The notes under the pieces: model-generated | Databases searched by the model: none | Told to the model about the DNA's origin: nothing | The model's input: the letters and a program-made list of their open reading frames with translations, nothing else | Assembly: GCF_000701705.1 (NCBI RefSeq) | Contig: NZ_JNJP01000045.1 | Coordinates: 1 to 33,325, forward strand | Direction of reading: 5' to 3' | Length of the DNA stretch: 33,325 nt | Source: Bilophila wadsworthia ATCC 49260 | GTDB lineage: Bacteria; Desulfobacterota; Desulfovibrionia; Desulfovibrionales; Desulfovibrionaceae | Program-made: the position numbers and the translations under genes | Shown: positions 23,365 to 28,966 of the stretch, in pieces | Layout: each line of letters begins with the position of its first letter | Position numbering within the stretch: the stretch's first letter is position 1

Positions 23365-23856
23365 CTAGTAGTTGCAGTTGGAACCGTAACCGCCGCCGTG
23401 TCCGCCATGGCCACCATGACCGCCGCCATGACGACCGCCGTTGTGGTAGCCCATGCCGTTGCCCATCATACCGTTGCCCATCATGCCGCGGCAGGGCTGG
23501 ATACCGAGTTCCTTTTCCATCTTGTCGCCGAGGGTCATGCGTTCGGCGCGGAGCTGGGAGCGGAGTTCCGCCACCTCATTGGCGAGCTTGGAAATGGTCT
23601 CGGGCTTGGCGTTGGGGTTGCGGGACAGGGCGTCGAGCTCGATGCCCTTGGCGTTCAGCTTGTCCTGAATCGGGGATACGCGGCTGTAGTAATCCTTCAT
23701 CATGGCATCATAGGCACCCTGCTTTTCGGGAGAAACTGCGTACATCCCGGCGTGGTTGCCATAGTTGTGGTACCCGTTGTAGGCGAAAGCGGACACGCCG
23801 GAACCGAGAACGATGGCGGAAAGGGCGAAAGCGGCGATGAGGGCGCGAGTCTTCAT
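23365..23856 (-). CDS. zraP: ZraP-like periplasmic zinc-binding chaperone, copy 1
   Basis: A 163-residue exported protein of the ZraP/Spy family, periplasmic chaperones that bind zinc and dampen ZraS signalling. It has a signal peptide (residues 1-25, cleavage after SAFA), a helical core with SPEKQGAYDAMMKDYYSRVSPIQDKLNAKGIELDAL and EVAELRSQLRAERMTLGDKMEKELG, and a Gly/His/Met-rich tail (MGNGMMGNGMGYHNGGRHGGGHGGHGGHGGGYG) suited to metal binding, with Cys at CRG and SNCNY. It is nearly identical to copy 2 but has an extra MMGNG repeat and Cys for Gly after IQP. Unlike copy 2 it has no sigma-54 promoter upstream; expression must come through copy 2 or a weak promoter. The start is ATG 23854-23856. 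Confidence 0.88.
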   Translation of the reverse strand: MKTRALIAAFALSAIVLGSGVSAFAYNGYHNYGNHAGMYAVSPEKQGAYDAMMKDYYSRVSPIQDKLNAKGIELDALSRNPNAKPETISKLANEVAELRSQLRAERMTLGDKMEKELGIQPCRGMMGNGMMGNGMGYHNGGRHGGGHGGHGGHGGGYGSNCNY

Positions 23857-23921
23857 GGTATGTACTCCTGTGACGGTGTTTGAGAGGTTAAACGTAAGCT
23901 TATTGGAATAATGCTGAATGT

Positions 23922-24001
23922 ATGGTGAAGCGGCTGGCCGCGCACGTTCCGGGTTGCTGCGGGAGGCGGAGAACGGCTCCATGCGGCCTTCGTGCCTGTA
24001 A
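23922..24001. repeat. Downstream duplicated segment, copy 2 and duplication junction
   Basis: Matches 23233-23313. Its left edge, near 23921, is where the 65-nt leader of zraP copy 1 joins the 3' flank of copy 2, so it marks the duplication junction. The period is 673 bp at the start codons and 689 bp here, the difference being the 15-bp MMGNG repeat unit plus one base. Confidence 0.75.
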
Positions 24002-24009
24002 ACGAACAA

Positions 24010-24048
24010 GGGGGGCCCCCCCGGGAAAGAAACCGCCCCCGGCCCCCC
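24010..24048 (-). terminator. G/C hairpin after zraP copy 2
   Basis: GGGGGGCC (24010-24017) and GGCCCCCC (24041-24048) form an 8-bp stem, with additional C/G pairing possible within the loop. It lies 4 nt past the copy 2 stop and would reduce read-through into copy 1. Confidence 0.45.
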
Positions 24049-24052
24049 GAGG

Positions 24053-24529
24053 CTAGTAGTTGCAGTTGGAACCGTAACCGCCGCCGTGTCCGCCATGGCC
24101 ACCATGACCACCACCGTGACGGCCGCCGTTGTGGTAGCCCATGCCGTTGCCCATCATGCCGCGGCCGGGCTGGACACCGAGTTCCTTTTCCATCTTGTCG
24201 CCGAGGGTCATGCGTTCGGCGCGGAGCTGGGAGCGGAGTTCCGCCACCTCATTGGCGAGCTTGGAAATGGTCTCGGGCTTGGCGTTGGGGTTGCGGGACA
24301 GGGCGTCGAGCTCGATGCCCTTGGCGTTCAGCTTGTCCTGAATCGGGGATACGCGGCTGTAGTAATCCTTCATCATGGCATCATAGGCACCCTGCTTTTC
24401 AGGAGAAACCGCGTACATCCCGGCGTGGTTGCCATAGTTGTGGTACCCGTTGTAGGCGAAAGCGGACACGCCGGAACCGAGAACGATGGCGGAAAGGGCG
24501 AAAGCGGCGATAAGAGCGCGAGTCTTCAT
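24053..24529 (-). CDS. zraP: ZraP-like periplasmic zinc-binding chaperone, copy 2
   Basis: A 158-residue paralogue of copy 1, identical through the signal peptide and core (residues 1-115 differ at none or very few positions), with VQPGRG instead of IQPCRG and a tail lacking one five-residue MMGNG unit. Only one Cys remains, in SNCNY. The ATG at 24527-24529 follows GGAG, and a perfect sigma-54 promoter lies about 65 bp upstream. It is divergent from zraS, the usual zraP/zraSR arrangement, so this is the copy under direct ZraR control. The near identity of the two copies points to recent duplication or gene conversion. Confidence 0.9.
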   Translation of the reverse strand: MKTRALIAAFALSAIVLGSGVSAFAYNGYHNYGNHAGMYAVSPEKQGAYDAMMKDYYSRVSPIQDKLNAKGIELDALSRNPNAKPETISKLANEVAELRSQLRAERMTLGDKMEKELGVQPGRGMMGNGMGYHNGGRHGGGHGGHGGHGGGYGSNCNY

Positions 24530-24593
24530 AGTGTGTACTCCAGTAATGGTATTTTTATTGAAAGGTTGAAGCCAAACGGCTTGCTGAGCATAT

Positions 24594-24609
24594 AGCAACA
24601 GGCGTGCCA
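24594..24609 (-). promoter_or_regulatory. Perfect sigma-54 promoter of zraP
   Basis: On the minus strand TGGCACGCCTGTTGCT matches the -24/-12 consensus TGGCACG-N4-TTGCW at every defined position. The predicted start, near 24582, gives a leader of about 53 nt before zraP copy 2. Sigma-54 dependence fits the adjacent NtrC-type regulator. Confidence 0.92.
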
Positions 24610-24690
24610 AAGTATGTTTTGTTTTGTAATACACGAATTTTATTCATTAAAATAAAAACGCGTCATTCAGCGCTTCACGAGCGGCCCCGT

Positions 24691-24734
24691 GAGTGGGTAG
24701 AATGGAACCACACCGTGTTTCCGAGTGTGTAAAA
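24691..24734. promoter_or_regulatory. Candidate ZraR enhancer repeats
   Basis: GAGTGGGTAGAA (24691-24702) and GAGTGTGTAAAA (24723-24734) are direct repeats 32 bp apart, three helical turns, between the two divergent sigma-54 promoters (about 90-130 bp from either). That is where an NtrC-type activator would bind. Assignment to ZraR is inference from position. Confidence 0.5.
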
Positions 24735-24814
24735 ACGCCACACCCCTTGGGCAGGGGCGGGGTGGAGACGCCGGGAACCCTGCGGATAATGGGGCTCGAA
24801 AGCGGTTCCAATCC

Positions 24815-24830
24815 GGGAATGGTTTTTGCT
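24815..24830 (+). promoter_or_regulatory. Probable sigma-54 promoter of zraS
   Basis: GGGAATGGTTTTTGCT keeps the invariant GG and GC with 10 bp between them and has a perfect -12 half (TTGCT), but a degenerate -24 half. The start near 24842 gives a leader of about 55 nt before zraS. Autoregulation of zraSR by ZraR through sigma-54 is known in E. coli. Confidence 0.6.
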
Positions 24831-24897
24831 GTACCTTAGAAAAAAATTCGGATCCGAGATCCGGCAACCGGATGCCGTTCCGCAAAAGGATATTCAC

Positions 24898-26655
24898 GTG
24901 TACATGTCGTCGTTAAAAAAAATGCCCCGGTGGCTCACGCTGTTCCCGTGGTTCGTCATGGTCTGCGCCTTGCTGTTTTCAGCGGGGATCGTGGTGTTCG
25001 GGCTGCACAACGCCAAACGCGAATCGGATTTCACGTCGCAGCTGACCCTTGAAAAGGGGGCGGCGCTCATCAGCGCGCTGGAAGGTGCGTTGCGGACCGG
25101 TATGGGATATCACTGGTCCGATGAAGTGCTGAGCGATCTGCTCAACAAGGTCGGGGAACAGCCGGACATCGTTTCGCTGGTGATCACCAACCGTAACGGG
25201 ACCGTGCTGATGGCGGCCGATACCAAACTCATCGGCACGAGTTTCTTGTCGCCGGAAGTTCTGGCGGAGCTCGATCCGACCAGGCAGGTCAAATGGAATG
25301 CGACGGAATTGCCCGATGGGATGCCCGTATTCCAAGTGTATAAGCAGTTTTCCGTCCCGCAGGGGGAACGCCGCAGGCATGGCGGCGGGCACAGGATGAT
25401 GAGGCGCGGGCTGGACGGCGACTCATGCGGCATGTTGGAAGCGAGCATTGCCGAGGGCACATCGCTGGTTATTTTCGTCGAGTATGATCTCACCCCCCTT
25501 GAGGAGGCACAGGCCGCCGACGAAAAGCATATGGCGGTCATGTTCGGCATTCTTGTTTTTGTAGGCTTGGTGGGCTGCATTACCCTGTTCCTGATCCAGA
25601 GTTACAGGCGCTCGCGCAAGCTCGTACAGGAAACCACGGCCTTTTCTTCGGAAATCCTGCGGACGCTTCCGGTGGGCATCATTTCCACGGACATGGACGA
25701 TCGCATTACATCCATCAACCCCGCCGCGCAGGACATCACCGGGCTGACCCGGACGGCGGCGACGGGGCGGGGCCTTCATGACCTGCTGCCCGGCGTATGG
25801 GCCGTGCTCGAAGGGCGGACGGCGCAGGATGCCGCGAGAGAGCAGGAGGCCTGGTGCACGGTCGGTGAGCGTCGGGTTCCGTTGGCGATCAGCGCCTCGC
25901 ACATTGTGACCGAGGAGGGCGAAGCCATCGGCACGGCTTTGATCATGCGCGATCTCGGGGAAATCCGGCGCCTCCAGAGCGAACTGCGGCGGCGGGACCG
26001 TCTGGTGGCGCTCGGCAATATGGCGGCGGGCATCGCCCATGAGGTCCGCAACCCCCTCAGCGCCATTAAGGGGTTGGCCCGTTTCTTCATGGAAGCGAGC
26101 CCCGAAGGCAGCGACGAAAGCCGCATGGCTGACATCATGACGAGGGAGGTGCTCCGTCTGGACAAGGTGGTGGGCGATCTCCTCGATTTTGCGCGCCCCG
26201 ATGTGCTGAACCTGACCGATGTCGGGCTGAACGAGCTTGTGGAGCGGGCCCGCGACATGGTGCGGTCGGATATGGACGCCCGCAAGATCCGGTTTGAGGC
26301 CGAGCTGCCGGAGCCGCCGTTGTCCGTACGGCTGGACCGGGACCGTATGACGCAAGTGTTGCTCAACTTGTTTCTCAACGCTGTACAGGCCATGCCCGAT
26401 GGCGGTAGGCTGATGGTACGGGCCCGGATGGAAGGTACAGAGCTGGCGCTGGATGTTGCGGATACGGGGTGCGGCATCGCCCCCGAACGTCTGGCGGATA
26501 TTTTCAGCCCGTATTTCACCACCAAGGCCAGCGGCACGGGGCTGGGGCTTTCCATCGTGCACAAGATCGTGGAAGCGCACGACGGCACGATCGAAGTCGC
26601 CAGCACGCCCGGCGAGGGCACGGTGTTCAAGCTTCGTTTCCCGTTTGTGGCGTAG
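24898..26655 (+). CDS. zraS: ZraS-like sensor histidine kinase
   Basis: A 585-residue membrane kinase. TM1 lies at about residues 13-35 and TM2 at 213-234, enclosing a periplasmic sensor domain of about 175 residues that contains a basic, His/Gly-rich loop (ERRRHGGGHRMMRRG, about 157-171) and one Cys. A PAS domain follows (GIISTDMDDRITSINPAAQDITG), then HisKA with phospho-acceptor His381 in AAGIAHEVRNPLSAIKG, and HATPase with N-box NLFLNAVQAM, G1 DTGCGIAPE and G2 GTGLGLSIVHKIVEAHDG. I choose GTG at 24898 because AAAAGGA is 7 nt upstream; ATG at 24904 is the alternative. With ZraR it should sense envelope stress or zinc, modulated by ZraP. Confidence 0.9.
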   Translation: MYMSSLKKMPRWLTLFPWFVMVCALLFSAGIVVFGLHNAKRESDFTSQLTLEKGAALISALEGALRTGMGYHWSDEVLSDLLNKVGEQPDIVSLVITNRNGTVLMAADTKLIGTSFLSPEVLAELDPTRQVKWNATELPDGMPVFQVYKQFSVPQGERRRHGGGHRMMRRGLDGDSCGMLEASIAEGTSLVIFVEYDLTPLEEAQAADEKHMAVMFGILVFVGLVGCITLFLIQSYRRSRKLVQETTAFSSEILRTLPVGIISTDMDDRITSINPAAQDITGLTRTAATGRGLHDLLPGVWAVLEGRTAQDAAREQEAWCTVGERRVPLAISASHIVTEEGEAIGTALIMRDLGEIRRLQSELRRRDRLVALGNMAAGIAHEVRNPLSAIKGLARFFMEASPEGSDESRMADIMTREVLRLDKVVGDLLDFARPDVLNLTDVGLNELVERARDMVRSDMDARKIRFEAELPEPPLSVRLDRDRMTQVLLNLFLNAVQAMPDGGRLMVRARMEGTELALDVADTGCGIAPERLADIFSPYFTTKASGTGLGLSIVHKIVEAHDGTIEVASTPGEGTVFKLRFPFVA

Positions 26656-26657
26656 GC

Positions 26658-26696
26658 GGGGTCCGGGGAAAGGGAGGGAAACCTTCCCCGGTCCCC
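26658..26696 (+). terminator. Hairpin between zraS and zraR
   Basis: Arms 26658-26670 and 26684-26696 pair with one mismatch, two bases beyond the zraS stop. It is followed by a C-rich stretch and CAAAACTTTTGAC, like the other hairpins of the family. A 197-bp gap with this structure inside a two-component pair suggests partial termination or separate control of zraR. A 6-bp inverted repeat ATTGAT/ATCAAT (26825-26841) lies just before the zraR ribosome-binding site. Confidence 0.5.
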
Positions 26697-26852
26697 CAAC
26701 CCTCCTTTCCCAAAACTTTTGACTTTATTGAATCCCTTATCCCCGTTTTTCCTGATTTTTTATGAGGTCCATAATGTGACGGAAGGCGGAAGAGAAAGGT
26801 TTGTTGGGATTGTGTGTGTATTGGATTGATCGAGAATCAATTGAGGAATGGC

Positions 26853-28220
26853 ATGGCTGAGAAAGGTTCGCATACGGTTCTTGTGGTGGATGACGATCCG
26901 GGGCATCGCGGGATGCTTGAGGCGCTCCTTGGGCGCTGGGGGCTGGCCGTTACGTCGGCGGGGGATGGCAAAGAGGCTGTGGCGCGGGTATGCGAACGGC
27001 CTTTTGACGTGGTGCTGATGGATATCCGAATGCCCGACATGGACGGCATCACGGCTCTGAAGGAAATCCGCAAGTACAATCCCGCCGTGCCGGTCGTGCT
27101 CATGACGGCGTATTCCGCCGTGGAGTCCGCTGTGGAGGCCATGAAGTCCGGGGCCGTGGATTATCTCATCAAGCCCCTCGACTTTGATCAGCTCAAGTCC
27201 ACCTTGTTCAAAACGCTGGAACACAGCGAGGCCGTCCGGTCCGGCGAGCGTTTTCCCGTTCCAGTGGAGGGCATCGTGGGAAACAGCCTCGCCGTCCGGA
27301 GGATGTTGGAGATGATCCACACTGTGGCCCCTTCGGAGGCGACGGTGTTGATCAACGGCAAGTCCGGGACGGGCAAGGAGCTGGTGGCGCGGGCCATCCA
27401 TAACCAGAGCCAGCGCAAGGACGGCCCGTGGGTGGCGGTGAACTGTGCGGCCCTGACCGAAAGCCTTCTGGAATCCGAATTGTTCGGGCACGAGAAAGGC
27501 GCTTTCACGGGCGCGGACAAGCGCCGGGACGGGCGTTTTCTGCAAGCGGACGGCGGCACGCTGTTTCTGGACGAAATCGGCGAAATTTCCCTGCTCATGC
27601 AGGTCAAGCTCCTGCGGGCCATCCAGCAGCGGGAGATCCAGCGCGTGGGAGGCGACGCCACCCTCAAGGTGGATGTGCGCATCGTGGCGGCGACGAACCG
27701 CAACCTGCTGGATGAGGTCGCGGCCGGGCGCTTCCGCGAGGATTTGTATTATCGGCTCAACGTCGTCAGCATACAGGTCCCGTCCCTTCAGGAGCGGAGC
27801 GAGGACATCCCCCTTCTGGCGGAGCACTTCCTCAAGGTTTTCGGCGAGCGGAACCGAAAGGATGTGAAGGGATTTACCCCCAAGGCGATGGACATGCTGA
27901 TCAAATACCCGTGGCCGGGGAATGTCCGCGAGCTGGAGAACGCGGTGGAGCGGGCCGTGGTGCTGCTGTTCGGCAGTTACGTTTCGGAACGCGAATTGCC
28001 GCTTGCCGTAACGCAGGCGTACGAACAAGAGGACGATACGGAGCCGTCAGCGCTGTCCGTTCCTTTGGAGGGGGCAACGCTGGAGGATGTGGAGCGCGAA
28101 GCCATCCTTCGTATGCTGGACAGTGTGGGCGACAACAAGAGCGAAGCGGCAAAGCGGCTGGGCATTTCCCGCAAGACCCTGCACACCAAGCTTAAACGGT
28201 ACGGGCAGGAGCAGGACTGA
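26853..28220 (+). CDS. zraR: ZraR-like sigma-54-dependent response regulator
   Basis: A 455-residue NtrC-type activator. The receiver domain (1-125) has the acidic pocket DDD (13-15), phospho-acceptor Asp57 in VLMDIRMPDMDG, Thr85 and Lys107. The AAA+ domain (about 138-370) has Walker A NGKSGTGKE (168-176), GAFTGA loop (216-221) that contacts sigma-54, and Walker B GGTLFLDEIGE. The C-terminal Fis-type helix-turn-helix is DNKSEAAKRLGISRKTLHTKLKRYG. Walker A has Lys where most relatives have Glu (GESGTGKE). The ATG at 26853 has GAGGA 5 nt upstream; an earlier in-frame ATG lacks support. It should activate the two sigma-54 promoters between zraP and zraS. Its stop abuts the stop of the convergent cytochrome gene. 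Confidence 0.93.
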   Translation: MAEKGSHTVLVVDDDPGHRGMLEALLGRWGLAVTSAGDGKEAVARVCERPFDVVLMDIRMPDMDGITALKEIRKYNPAVPVVLMTAYSAVESAVEAMKSGAVDYLIKPLDFDQLKSTLFKTLEHSEAVRSGERFPVPVEGIVGNSLAVRRMLEMIHTVAPSEATVLINGKSGTGKELVARAIHNQSQRKDGPWVAVNCAALTESLLESELFGHEKGAFTGADKRRDGRFLQADGGTLFLDEIGEISLLMQVKLLRAIQQREIQRVGGDATLKVDVRIVAATNRNLLDEVAAGRFREDLYYRLNVVSIQVPSLQERSEDIPLLAEHFLKVFGERNRKDVKGFTPKAMDMLIKYPWPGNVRELENAVERAVVLLFGSYVSERELPLAVTQAYEQEDDTEPSALSVPLEGATLEDVEREAILRMLDSVGDNKSEAAKRLGISRKTLHTKLKRYGQEQD

Positions 28221-28820
28221 TCACTCCTGGCGCGCCTTGTTGCGTTGCCAGACGAAGAAGTGGAGCAGTGCCATACAGCCGTGTCCGATCAAATACAGTT
28301 CGATGAGGAGCGTCACGTTTTTATGGGTTTCCAGCGCCAACCCTGCGAACGATGAGCCGTTCCGCCAGAGGATGAACCAGATCAGGCCGCTCAGTACGAC
28401 GAGCAGCAGCGCGCCGAGCCCGAGCCCCTGCACGGCGGTTGCCAACCCTTTCGGGCGCGGCGGAACCATCTTGAAGCGCAAGCTGGCCTGAATGTCCTTT
28501 TTGAGCTGTTCCGTATCACCCCAGAGGTACGGGAAAAAATAGTGAAAACCGCGCTTTGTGAGGCTGTCCGCCGCAAGCAGCAGGCTGAGGATAACAACGA
28601 GCAAGCCTGACAGGATATGATACCACGAGGCAAGCCAGCTGCTGAGGGCGGGATTGATCTGCCCGGACGAAAGCATATGCATGGCGAAGCTGCTCAGGAT
28701 TTGCAGGATGACCAAGACGGCGATGATTGCGTGCAGGAACCGCAGGTAGGGTTTCTGGAAAAAACCAAGGAATTGCCAGAGCAGTTTGGCCTGATTGCCG
28801 AGTGCGGACGTGACGGACAT
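28221..28820 (-). CDS. Cytochrome b561-like integral membrane protein
   Basis: A 199-residue protein with four predicted TM segments (about 26-48, 66-86, 130-152 and 165-190), resembling the cytochrome b561 / hydrogenase-type cytochrome b family, which passes electrons between quinone and a partner enzyme through two haems. Candidate haem ligands are His in YLRFLHAIIAVL (TM1), WYHILSGLL (TM2) and the two of YLIGHGCMALLHFFVW (TM4). No redox partner gene is adjacent, so the role is open. The start (MSVTSALGNQ) is followed by an amphipathic N-terminal segment; GGAGAA lies upstream. The gene is convergent with zraR with no base between the two stop codons. Confidence 0.75.
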   Translation of the reverse strand: MSVTSALGNQAKLLWQFLGFFQKPYLRFLHAIIAVLVILQILSSFAMHMLSSGQINPALSSWLASWYHILSGLLVVILSLLLAADSLTKRGFHYFFPYLWGDTEQLKKDIQASLRFKMVPPRPKGLATAVQGLGLGALLLVVLSGLIWFILWRNGSSFAGLALETHKNVTLLIELYLIGHGCMALLHFFVWQRNKARQE

Positions 28821-28904
28821 GGGGTTCTCCTTTTCCCGTCATCATACGCGAACGGCTCAGGGGAAAGCCATGATAGAAAAGAGGGTTGTGCCGATGGGAA
28901 CATT

Positions 28905-28954
28905 GGGGAGGGGGAGGAGGAACTTTCTTTAGAAAGTTCCTCCTCCCCCTCCCC
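28905..28954 (-). terminator. Hairpin after acyl-CoA synthetase
   Basis: Perfect 24-nt arms (28905-28928 and 28931-28954) with a 2-nt loop, 12 nt beyond the stop of the acyl-CoA synthetase gene, the same G-rich family with AACTTTCT next to the loop. It also lies upstream of the cytochrome gene. Confidence 0.65.
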
Positions 28955-28966
28955 CGATTCTTTTAT

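Noticed and set aside
24667..24897. 76-codon minus-strand ORF between zraP and zraS
   Set aside because: It covers the sigma-54 promoter of zraS and the enhancer-like repeats and shows no protein-like sequence.
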